From the NCBI GenBank assembly GCA_905331475.1, contig CAJNYU010003429.1, positions 53,976 through 117,975 of the forward strand: 64,000 bases of DNA, written 5' to 3'. Both the position numbers and the translations under genes were made by a program. Below are positions 35,483 to 46,471 of the stretch, in pieces; position 1 is the first letter of the stretch, and every line of letters starts with the position of its first letter. The notes below the pieces were generated by a model, which worked only from the letters and a program-made list of their open reading frames with translations, did no database searches and was not told the DNA's origin. This DNA is from Rotaria socialis. Its lineage: Eukaryota > Rotifera > Eurotatoria > Philodinida > Philodinidae.

Positions 35483-37575
35483 ATGTGGAATAAAATTAGC
35501 TCATTAATTTTCTGGCTTCACCAACCTGATCATGTCGCACGATTTCAACGTTATTTCGGTGTTTTACAAATATTTAATTCTCAACCTGATCTGAAATCAA
35601 AATCTGATAAAAAAAATTTCAATAAAACTCAAAGCAATAAAATCAAATCGTCCATTCCTAATGGCGTATACCATCCATATCACGAAAGAAAAGTAACTTA
35701 CGATACAAATATATTGGATGAATGCATTCAAGAACTTGAACATAGTAGCAGTAAAGTTGAAGAAGAGAAAAATATTTCGTCTCCTATTGATTATAAAATA
35801 ACATCATGGTTTTGGTATTATTTTTTTCAATTTGGATCATCACTGGGAAACGAAATTTTCTATATCCTATTTTTTCCAACATGGCAAATGAAATATTTGT
35901 TCTCTTTATACATATAGTTTTCTCTTTTGACTTTTTTCAGGATATGGAATGTTGATGGATGTGTAGCAAGAAAAGTTGCAATACTTTGGGCATTTTTTAT
36001 GTATGTTGGACAAGCAACAAAAGATATTTTAACTATGCCGAGACCATCGTCACCACCTGTTGTACACTTAGAGAAACGGTAAAAATTATTCGTTTTGTTT
36101 TTCAAGTTTTAATTCGATTTCTCTTATATTTAGTTATGTGAAAGAATATGGTTTTCCCTCTACACATGCTATGTTTGCAACTGGTATTCCACTTTCATTT
36201 GTTCTTTTGTCGTATCAAAGATATGATGTAAATTTAATTACTGAACACAAAAAATAAATACTTCACAGAATAATACTGATTTATTTTTGATATTGTAGTT
36301 TCCTCTCTGGATTGGATTGATTTGTGCAGCAATTGTTTGTATATGGGTTTGCCTGAGTCGAATCTATCTTGGCATGCATACATTCCTTGTAAGTATGAAC
36401 AAGTTAACACATAAACGAGTCCTTATCAATATGATCGTTAGCTTTTTCTTTATTGAAGTTTGAAAAAATACAGATATTTCTTTTTATCAAGTGCTTGAGA
36501 ATCGACAGATTTTATTGTTATGGATACTTGAAAGAGGATTGTAAAGTATTATCATAAATGGAATTAAATTATAAATTTTACGCTTATTATATAATAATGA
36601 ATCTGTCTACGAAGAAAGTGTTAATTGATGGTAGTTTGTGTGAAAGAAGTTAACCCTTTACTATCTAACAGAATAAGTGTCGAGTTAATTTCGAATGACG
36701 GATATTAAAATTCGAGGCCAAGGATAAAATACTTGGCTTTAGATCATATGCTTCACGGATGCTTAAATTATGGAAATATTCTAGCCAAGAATTTCCATTA
36801 TATCAGATAGTGCCATTATAATTGACGAATCATCGATAGACCTTTTTTTCTTAATCTAAAATTTGATGTAGCTTAGTGTTTTTGATAATAGTATGAAATT
36901 CAAAGCTATAGTGGTTAGTTTTTAATAGAATGACGTGTTTATGTGAATGTAGACTTTTGCTATTGTGTTTTGAACAATTCTTAGATCTTATTTATTATTC
37001 TATTTCATACGTAGGATATTATTGGAGGTACTTTGTATGCATTATTATTGATCTATATAATGTTTCCATATATTAATACAATTGAAGATTTCCAGTTAAA
37101 TTTGATACTATCTCCTGTAATTTGTTTTTTTCTTGGTATATTTTTAATAAAATGTTATCCAAGTGTAAAGGAGTGGTCAACAGCTCGTTCAGATACAACT
37201 GTGATATTAGGCAGTACGTTTGGTTTATTATCGGCCGCAGCAATTATGCACAAATTAGGTCTCTTAGAACGACCATTAACACCACCGGTTTACTCCATAA
37301 TTGCGCCAAATCTAGGTTTTTGTGTTCTGCGTACAATAATTGGCTTACTTATTGTCTATGCAACACGACAATTAGTTAAAACATGTGTTCTACGTGTAAC
37401 AAGTGCTCTATATGGACTTGATTGGAAAGATCCTGAAATAAAACGTTTTGCTAAAGTTGAAATGCCATATTACTATTTAACTTATTTTTCTGTCGGATTT
37501 AATATTGCTTTTGCATGTCCACTAGTTTTTCGTCTGATTGGTATTAATCGCGATTATAGTTACACAGAACTGTGA
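35483..37575 (+). CDS. SGPP: Sphingosine-1-phosphate phosphatase
   Basis: Five exons, 35483-35883, 35941-36078, 36134-36227, 36299-36388 and 37015-37575, give 427 residues (human SGPP1 441, SGPP2 399). It is an ER multi-pass lipid phosphatase of the PAP2 superfamily that dephosphorylates sphingosine-1-phosphate to sphingosine. The three-part PAP2 active site is intact: K-x6-RP as KDILTMPRP, FPSTHAM in place of PSGH, and SRIYLGMHTFLD carrying the catalytic histidine. DHVARFQRYFG near the start and ITSWFWYYFFQFGSSLGNE match SGPP N-termini. Eight or more hydrophobic segments follow. Intron 1 starts with GC, not GT (35884-35885), and only this splice restores the family sequence FFPTWIWNVD. An Asn/Lys/Ser-rich loop (about residues 34-105) is the most diverged part. 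Confidence 0.93.
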
Positions 37576-37765
37576 ACACATCAAACACGCCGGTGATGTT
37601 TCATTTTGTGTCTTTTGAATGCTTCTACGCAATTTATTTAATAGGGTACCAAAAGCTATATAGTTTCATTATATGTTTAGTGTTGTCATTATTATTGTTT
37701 TTTTTCTTCTTCTTATATTATTGCATGTCTCAAAAATAAAAAATAAAAGGGTTATTAATAATCTA

Positions 37766-39005
37766 TGGGGTATTGCACGTAAGCCACGATCAGTTACAGG
37801 AAAAGGTTGTTCAATCGATCTCACCGGTTTGACTCATATTTTTATAGTAGGTAGCCCTAACAAAGTTAGAAAGAAATTAAGAATTTCAGCTCGAATAGAT
37901 GATCACTTCTGGAGATATATGCACTCAAAGTAAGACGGGGTCGGAATTTTTGTGCATCGACAATTTTCACTTTCTCAAGAACGATAAGAGCTGTACCAAA
38001 ACGTTTTTCATCATTAATAGTATAGCCAATGGCCCATCATTTGATGGTATTGAAAGTGTCTTATGTTGTAAAACAATTCTCCATGCGATCGATCTGGCTC
38101 AGAAAATAGGGCCAATTGGTCAGATCAGTGAGGCGGGTGAATGGCAATATAGTCTAGTATGAGAGAGCACATCAAACTGCATCGAATGATGTTTTCAAAA
38201 CTTTGTTATTTTACATTTCAGTAGCGAAAATGTTTTCAACAAGATTAAGATATTTCAAGAGAACTTCACTTGAAGGCAAAAACGTTGCGCTAGTTTTTTT
38301 ACATATCATTTTTATATATTCAAATATTCGTACATATTCTCCGATAGCGCGTAAAACTCTCTACTATTCTATTCGAAACATCTTGAATAGCACATATTGG
38401 ATAAGAAAAACATCATGCACAATAAAGACACCCTCAAGCTGCGTTTTCTCCAAACCCACTATTATTTTCTTTTTCTTTGCTTTCTGCAAATGATTTGAAC
38501 TAAATTAGTACGGAAATGGAAAAGCAACTATGCATACTGAAATGTAAAATAACAAAGTTTTGAAAACATCATTCGATGCAATTTGATGTGCTCTCTCATA
38601 CTAGACTATATTGCCATTCACCCGCCTCACTGATCTGACCAATTGGCCCTATTTTCTGAGCCAGATTGATCGCATGGAGAATTGTTTTACAACATAAGAC
38701 ACTTTCGATACCATCAAATGATAGGCCATTGGCTATACTATTAATGGTGAAAAACGTTTTGGTACAGCTCTTATCGTTCTTGAGAAAGTGAAAATTTACT
38801 GAAAATTGTCGATGCACAAAGATTTCGATCCCGTCTTACTTTGAGTGCATATATCTCCAGAAGGGATCATCCATTCGAGCTGAAATTTTCAAATTCTTTC
38901 TAACGTTGTTAGGGCTACCTCCTATAAAAATATGGGCCAAATCGGTGAGATCGATTGAACAACCTTTTCCTGTAACTGATCGTGGCTTACGTGCAATGCC
39001 TCCTG
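37766..39005. mobile_element. TA-flanked foldback element, arms about 460 bases
   Basis: The left arm (about 37766-38223) is repeated in reverse complement as the right arm (about 38535-39005) at roughly 95% identity; the spacer (38224-38534) is unrelated. TA dinucleotides lie outside both ends (37764-37765 and 39006-39007). The outer termini read TGGGGTATTGCACGTAAGCC on the left and CAGGAGGCATTGCACGTAAG on the right, so the left tip has changed. The right arm has an extra 11-12 bases (agtaaattttc). Each arm contains matching open frames on opposite strands, but most differences between arms change the amino acid, so I read them as non-coding. It lies 190 bases past the SGPP stop and could fall in its 3' untranslated region. 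Confidence 0.75.
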
Positions 39006-42000
39006 TATAAATAAAATGTTGCTTTGATTTTATTTCACGGGCAATCATGCGCATAGTCTGTTTTCTATTATCTGATATCGTATTCAAGATGAAGCGTAAT
39101 TGTCAACACCATAGTCTCTTGATACATTAACAAACAAAAACAACACTTATTATATATAATGAGAGAATATTCCCATGTGTAAAAATGCATTTCGTTCGAC
39201 CTTGATCTATCGATACGATGTTTGATATGAAAATAAATAATCCTACGATCTGCACAACAATAAATGGAGTCGATCTGGTTAATAGGACTTATTTTTTATG
39301 ATTGATCAATGTCTATTAAAAGTTTTTATGAGTAAATTCCTTTCGTCGATAATATGTTATTAAACATTTGAACTTCTTCTCTTTCATTCTGTAGTTATAT
39401 TTTGACAATTAAACGTCAGCAAAAGAATTAATTATATTTGAAAATCCACTTTTCTTTTCTATGAAGTGCTTACTAATTTACTGAACAGAATATTCATGGC
39501 ATGTTCGTTAAGAAGTAAGACGAAGAAAGGAAATTACTTTTTTTAAATTGTTATTCAAGAAAAAATAGCACATAGAATAGGCATAATATTAATTATTCTT
39601 ATTTAAATTCAGATAGACCGAGTATCACTGCTGAATATATATATATATGTATATAATTACATACATATGCATGTGCGTGTGTGAAATCAGCCAGAAAACA
39701 ATTTCTCTCAAGAGAATAATGCAGAAAGCATAGGAGTCCATTATCTGCAGACGACTAAGCATGCAACAATAGTAGACTGTTCACTCGCTTGTCACTCTTT
39801 TATGTTTAATATAAGTCGTGCGTGCAGCGTGTGTTTGAGATTTTCTTCTCTTCTTCACCTAACTATATTTTTAGTTTTCTTTCTTTTTTCTTTTTGATCG
39901 ATCGCAACTAAGCAACTAAGTTATCGTGTTACAGACATTTTTGAATGAACATTCCTTCTAGTTCGCCTTCTTATTTCTGTTTTCTTATTACATCTGCTCT
40001 TGTCTGAGTGTTTTTGATTCATCATTACTGTAAAAGTGATGAAGCGTCTTCGTCGACGATAATGATGGCTAATTTCAATCTGTAGCATTAATCATGTGTT
40101 AAATGTTTGCATGCTTTCATCAGATGTGTCAGTCTCTTGTTCTATTGTGTCTTCGAATGAATTTAATCGTATGTGAAAGGGAAAAGGAAGAGACCGATGT
40201 GTCGTCTTTGTGTGCACTCCTTTCAAACAACTAGCAAAGGGGTAGGGTAAGTACTTACGTAGTCTTCAATCGAGAGGAGAAAGATCAATAGTATGTTGGC
40301 GTTGAAAACAATTTATGATCAAGTAAAACAGAAGAACTTCTTTAGTATCAGAAAAACAAATTCAATAAAAACTATTCGATTGACGATAAACATCCAACAC
40401 AAAGTAATTAGTTTAATATGGAAATATCTGTTATTTTCTATCAGCAAATCAATTATTAATGAATGTTATGTGAAAGCATTTACATAGAAAGATTCCAACA
40501 TTGAGCAAACGACGTTACAGTAGTAGCAAGAACTTTTGTCTAAACCGGACGTCGGAAGTCGAGCATAAAAGACATGAAGGGAAGCGATGCCTTAGGATTT
40601 TCCTTCTTTTTCTTCTTTTTGTTGGTGTCTTCCAATTTTTATTACTCCATTGCTATTATTATGATTTTTCTATTTTGATGTGCAAAGGGTAAGTTGACTA
40701 GAGCGTTTTTTTATCGTATGAAGGCAACATTTATTTTCGGATACACATTATGATTAGTGTAGTTTTTTATGCTTTTTGATTCTGAACACTATGTTTAAAG
40801 AGGAAAAAAATCTGTAATCTGCTTTTTCTCTTACTTACATTGAACATTTCTCTCGTTTGCCGCCACTACTATTGAGAAATTTATTAACAGCATATTCTAG
40901 TTAAGTTTGCTTTTCTTCGTAATAATGTGGATGGCAAAACTTCTATACGAATTTTATTTTCGATGTAACATCCGATATGTAATACTGAAAATATTTAGTG
41001 CATAATTATTCTTCTTCAAGGTCATAAAAAATTTCTTTTAGAAAAAAAGGTGTCGGGAAACTCTGTCATTTCTTGTTTTTTAGAGTCCTTTTTTATTGTC
41101 TACTATCGATGTTTCCGGAATTGTTTATATGTAAATATATAGAGTGGCTGATGTAAGAGGAGACTTTTATGAAATATAGGTACAGTCAATTTACTTAAAA
41201 TGAAAACACATCTACGGGCATTTTTTTATTTAATTTTAGCTTTTGAACACGACAAGAAAATTTTGTTTGAATATCATGTAAAAAAAATCATTAATCTTTT
41301 TTACTTATTACAAAGCAGTATTACTAGGATATTCTGTATTATAAATGTTCGTGTCTTAGATAATAAAATTCGGTAGACATCAACAATAAGAAAGTCGATG
41401 TTATAAGTTGCAGTTCTTCGAAAAATGATGATAGAATTTAACAATATATTTTAGCTTTTGAGAAAAGAAATTCTATCCTAAAGCCTATTTTTCTAACAAT
41501 GAAAAGAAAAATCGATCTAAGTCTCTTCGGTGTTTTATTTATAAGCTATATCAAAAATATAGTCCGTATAGAAATTTTTGTCCCCATCGTTAATTGCATA
41601 ATAATCATGCAATGAAGCTTACTCTGAACAGTGGAGTAGGAATTATTTCTGTTCTATTTCTTTTTAGTATAAATTTACATGTATGTGTAGACTAGTCTAT
41701 AGAATAGATTACCAGCAAATTTTCTATTAGACGATTAACAATGGCCATCAAAACTAAATTAGTAAAAGAAAAGAAAAGAAAGCTTCTAAGATCAGATTAA
41801 GTTTTTTTTTTTATATTCATGAATTGAATGTCATCTTCAATTGTGTCAATCTAAAAGTTCGTTAAGAGGAGGACTGGGAAGAAAAGAAGTATTGTTCATT
41901 ATCTCTTAAAGAATAGTGTTTTTGCTTTGTCTCATCTTTTTTTCCTATTTCCTTGTTTTTTTCCATCAAATAAATATGAATGGTGTGTTTTTGTGTTGGT

Positions 42001-42289
42001 GTGCGAACGAGAACTGAATCTATTTTGCTCGTTCACACGCATCCAATGTATTATTTTAATGAAGAGAAACTATCAAAAAAAAACTATACTTGTTAACATC
42101 GTCAGTTTACTATAACAAAAAATTCAAAGAAAACCTGTTAACAAGAAAAAGAAGAATCAGTATTAATATTGAAACTGCGTACATGCCTAAGCTCAGATTA
42201 CTCATCGTTCACAACTACTTATTTACCCTGAAAACATAAAGTTAAGTCTAAATTTTTTTATAATCAAACGAAAATCATTGGAAACTTAC
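39006..42289. other. Gene-poor intergenic region
   Basis: It holds a TA run near 39634-39656 and AT-rich sequence. An open stretch near 40500-40690 encodes a basic segment followed by about 25 hydrophobic residues and ends at a GTAAGT donor, but no start codon or partner exon was found. Nothing else is supported. Confidence 0.4.
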
Positions 42290-42328
42290 GTGCTTTTTGT
42301 ATGCTTCATATACAGCAGGTCCAACCAT
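42290..42328 (-). other. Possible first exon of a tiny minus-strand ORF
   Basis: ATG at 42328 opens 13 codons (MVGPAVYEAYKKH) that end exactly at a GTAAGT donor. A TTTTCAG acceptor 62 bases further on (exon from 42227) adds Gly-Lys and a stop. The result would be 15 residues, too short to assign. It may be an upstream ORF or the start of a gene whose later exons I have missed. It is divergent from the membrane protein at 42578. Confidence 0.2.
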
Positions 42329-42577
42329 TATTAATAAATACGATTCGTATTTATATTAAATCTGAGTACATTGACTCTATGAAGTCCTTCTTTTTTCTTT
42401 CTATTGATATATAAGTAATTTAATTCCTATTCTCTTCTCTGTTATATGTGAATTATTATCTATCCTAATTCTTTCTTTGCAGATATAAACGTAAATCCGC
42501 TTGTTTTGGCTTATTTTTCTTTTGAATTTATCATGTATTATTCATAGTTGTTACAATCTTCAATAATTGGATTTAAT

Positions 42578-43708
42578 ATGGTGGATTTATCTGAGAAAGC
42601 TGAATTTCAAGAATCATTTGATTTTCAATATATAAATGCAGTTAACGGCCAATCAGAATTAGTTAATAACAATTCAATGAATGATACTCTGCATTCATCC
42701 GATAATGATAGGGTAGTTAGTGATGAAATGCTGAAACTGCTATTGGTTGCTATTACCACAATAATTGTGCTTGTCTGTCTAACGATATGCATTTCTGCAT
42801 GTATTTGCATTTGTCTCAATAAGTACGTAAAAATATGTTAGTATGAAATATTCTATAGGTTAAAAAAAATTTTATTAGTTTTTTTTTGACTTTTATCAGT
42901 TTTAGTATCAAAGACTGTAGATAATCTAGATAGACCTATTGAAATGAAGTCTATTCGTTATTTGATTATAGACAATCATGCTAAAGCTTAAGCTTTTATT
43001 TTTTCTCGTTTAAGATGTATATTGTTTAATTCACCGGAAAATAAAAATCTGTAAATGCATTAAATGTAATCATTCGTTCATTAATTATGAATTAATCCAT
43101 GGAAGCAAATCAGCGAAAAAAGTAATATCGAGATGATTTTCACAGAAATCGATGAAATCCTACTGAGACATAGAGAAATCTATGGAGATTCAGAATAGCA
43201 TTCATGGTAAACTATTCTTCGTGTGAGTGAATGAGAATAGGAACGTATGAATCACTAAGGATACTCTCTTATTTCAGACATATGATTTTTTTCACAAGAG
43301 TGGTAAAATAGAATAATTTAAAAAGTTTAAAAATCAATTTTGAATTTTTTAGGCGCCGTAATTTAAAACGCCAAAATAAAAAAGATCATCTTCTACTACC
43401 GGAACAATCCGAGAAAATAACTCACACTCGATCATCGTTAACCAATCCAGTAAGAATTTTTATTTAATCAAACTCGAAAAAAATATCTTGATTTAATTTA
43501 GGTAACTAAAAATATAACTTTAACTATATTATCAAATAGTAAACAAGATTTGGATAAAACTATTTTGCCTTCTTCTATTCAAAAGTCAGCATCAAATCTA
43601 ATACATGGAAATGCACCAATAAAATCTTATTATTATGATACGTTCGACGATATTCCGTTTATTGATGAATCACGACCAACAAGCTATATTGATATTACAC
43701 GAGTTTAA
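42578..43708 (+). CDS. Single-pass membrane protein with C-terminal PDZ ligand
   Basis: Three exons, 42578-42822, 43353-43449 and 43502-43708, give 182 residues with consistent phases (2 then 0). I do not recognise the family. The N-terminal 51 residues are acidic and carry two N-glycosylation sequons (NNS, NDT). One strong hydrophobic segment of about 28 residues follows (LLLVAITTIIVLVCLTICIS, then a Cys-rich end), and next a basic stop-transfer stretch (KRRNLKRQNKK). No cleavable signal is visible, so type III topology is likely. The cytoplasmic tail contains a YYYD segment and ends DITRV, which fits a class I PDZ ligand (T-x-V). Such a layout suits a junctional or synaptic adaptor-binding protein, but that is inference. 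Confidence 0.65.
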
Positions 43709-44009
43709 TTAAGTAAAAAACATTTAAAACTCATAACTATTGAAGTTCATCATGAACGGAATTGAGTCAGATATATTTAATCTATATTTCTATTTATTTT
43801 TCAATGTTAAAAGAAGGATTCAATAACTTATTAAATGAACTATTAGTCATAACTCATTAAATACGTCTATATATATATTATTAAGTATTTCTAACACTTA
43901 TTAAATCAATATACAATGCTGTTTGTGTTTATGAAAAGAATTACGCTTGAATTATCTTCGGGAAAGTATTTAAATTTTAGTTGACAAGTTCGTTTCCGAT
44001 ATTCACGTA
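43709..44009. other. 3' flank of the membrane protein gene
   Basis: AT-rich, with (TA)n near 43870-43880. No gene is evident. Confidence 0.4.
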
Positions 44010-45585
44010 AGGTGCCGCTAAAGCAGAATTGGAGTAAATTTTTTTCTCGCTTATTTATATATGGTTTTATAGAGCTTGAAAAGCTGATCAAGAATATATA
44101 CTTTTTATTTCGATTTAGTTACTGCCTGGCTGAGAAAATCTTAAGAAATGAGAACACCTGAGAAAAACATATTTTTATGTTAAATTTTGTTTTTCTTACA
44201 AAAATTGCCAAATTTTTATTTCAGCTCTTTTCTGAGTATTGCCAAAGTACTATATTCTGAATCAGCATGAAAAACTGAATAGGAAAATGTTATATGATTA
44301 GACTTAGATATAATAAAGAAAACAATTTCTTATCTCATATAAATAGCTCCACCAGACGAAAAGTATGTTTCAGTGAGCGTTCTTGTAAAGCTATCTAGTT
44401 TTTTGTAAGAAGCGATAGAAATACTTATCTTATCTTATTAGAATCGCCAAATCATGGGCTACAAAAGTTATTATTTTGTTTTTTCAAATTTGAATTTTTT
44501 CGCTGTTGGGTGATAGTATGTAGCAAAAAGGCGAAAAATGTGCATTTATTGACCAGTTTTCATAACAAGAACTAAGGCAAAAGGCAAAACCAATAGCATA
44601 TTCGAAGTCAGCGTCAAAATTTACATCGACTCATATATATTTAACTGAATTTTATTTTCTGAGAAAAATTCATCTGTGGGGGACTAGGAGAAAATTTTTT
44701 TGGAAATTATACCTGAGGGGGACCACAGGCTTCTTTCCGCCAGAAATATTTTTGTACCAAACACATACGAGTCGATGTAGATTTTAACGCTGATTTCTAA
44801 TATGCTATTGGTTTTGCCTTTTGCCTTAGTTCTTGTTATGAAAACTGGCCAATAAATGCACACTTTTCGTCTTTTTACTACATACTATCACCCAACAGCG
44901 AAAAAATTCAAATTTCTCAACAAAAAAATAAAAATTTGAAAAAACAAAATAATAACTTTTGTAGCCCATGGTTTGGCAACTCTAATGAGATGAGACAATT
45001 GTTTCTATCACTTATTAGAAAAAACTAGATAGATTTACAAGAATGCCCACTGACACGTATTTTTCGTGTGATGGAGCTATTTATATGAGATAAGTTTTGT
45101 TTTTCTTTTTTAGGTCTACATCTGACCAAATAACATTTACCTACTCAGTTTTCATGCTGATTCAGAATGTAGTACTTTGGCAATACTCAGAAAATAACTA
45201 AAAAAGAAATTTGGTAGTTTTTGTAAAAAATTTAAATTTAACATAAAAACAGCATTTTTTCAGTCGTTCTTGTTTTTGAAGATTTTCTCAGTCAAAAAAA
45301 GATGAAATCGAAATAAAGAGTACAAATTCTTNTTCAGAATGTAGTACTTTGGCAATACTCAGAAAATAACTGAAAAAGAAATTTGGTAGTTTTTGTAAAA
45401 AATTTAAATTTAACATAAAAACAGCATTTTTTCAGTCGTTCTTGTTTTTGAAGCTTTTCTCAGCCAAAAAAAGATGAAATCGAAATAAAAAGTACATATT
45501 CTTGATCAGCTTTTCAAGCTCTATCAAACCATATATAAATAGCGCGAGAAACAAAATTTACTCCAATTCTGCTTTAGCGGCACCT
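44010..45585. mobile_element. Large TA-flanked inverted-repeat element
   Basis: Arms of about 620 bases (44010-44632) and about 800 bases (44768-45585) are reverse complements of each other. The termini are exact: AGGTGCCGCTAAAGCAGAAT on the left and its reverse complement on the right, with TA immediately outside (44008-44009 and 45586-45587). The spacer (44633-44767) includes a G-rich block (tctgtgggggac, ctgagggggacc). The right arm is longer because a 168-base segment is present twice on either side of an N at 45332. No transposase frame is present, so it is non-autonomous. The TA site suggests mobilisation by a Tc1/mariner-type enzyme. Confidence 0.82.
45164..45500. repeat. 168-base direct duplication around an N
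   Basis: The sequence from ttcagaatgtagtactttgg to the poly-purine aaatcgaaataaagagtaca (45164-45331) is repeated directly after the N at 45332, with a handful of substitutions. This looks like two overlapping contig ends placed side by side and not merged, probably from different haplotypes. Confidence 0.75.
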
Positions 45586-46471
45586 TACAACAATTGTATT
45601 TGTATTTTTTTTTCGTTCTGTTATGGACATCGAAGAGAAAGAAAAATAAAAATTGTGCTATATATTATATGTAATTTTCTTTCGTCTAAATGTAGTGTTG
45701 ATAATGACCTTTTGAACGCGGTCAACAGCTTCACAATATTTTTGAATAAAATAAACAAAATGATTGATGAATTAGTTTACCTTGCAATTAGTTTATTCAT
45801 TTATATTTCATCAGCCGATATAGATATACTGTTCATTCACTTTTAGTGGACAAGTGAAAATCGAGAGGTGCATCTTCGCATATTCATATTTTCTCAGTTT
45901 AAGAACAAAGAAAAAGTGAAAGGAGAATTTTTTACATTTCTCAATCAGGATAAATGTATGATTCAAATGTTTGTATTTTCTCTGTGACGCAGGAACAACT
46001 CTCTCTAGAAAGAGACCATATAAGAGATAACTTCGCAAAACAATAGATGTTCATTCGAAAACAAATATTGGCATAGAATCCAATTTTCTTTCTTTTTTTC
46101 TTGTGTTATTAGAATTCAATAGGAATCATGTACTTTGCAAATATAAGTAATTCTTGCATTTATTGCTTGCAATCGATGATCCGTCTTTTCTTCGGATTCT
46201 TTCAAATATTATTTCAATTTAAATATTATTATCTAAAATAAATAAATAAAGCAGTTCTATTGTTTAGTACAGAAATAATACTAGAAATATAATATAAAAC
46301 TATGAAACTATTCAATGAAGCCGAGTAAATTTCATCAAAAATCATACACCGGTAAAACTGTTATTGCTCTTTTTTAGTTTATTATATCTTTGAAAACGAT
46401 ACTGATCAGTTTCATATTATTGGCATTCACAGAAGAATTTTGATATTTTTTCTTCAAAAGAAAAAGCAAGT
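45586..46471. other. Intergenic upstream of the mucin-like gene
   Basis: Short open frames on both strands lack motifs. No other feature is seen. Confidence 0.4.

Noticed and set aside
37673-38162. Plus-strand ORFs in the left arm of the foldback element as a real gene
   Set aside because: The same frames occur inverted in the right arm with mostly amino-acid-changing differences, which argues against coding constraint.
40501-40692. Basic stretch plus about 25 hydrophobic residues ending at a GTAAGT donor
   Set aside because: Resembles a type II membrane-anchor exon, but there is no ATG, no upstream acceptor of quality, and no downstream exon in phase.
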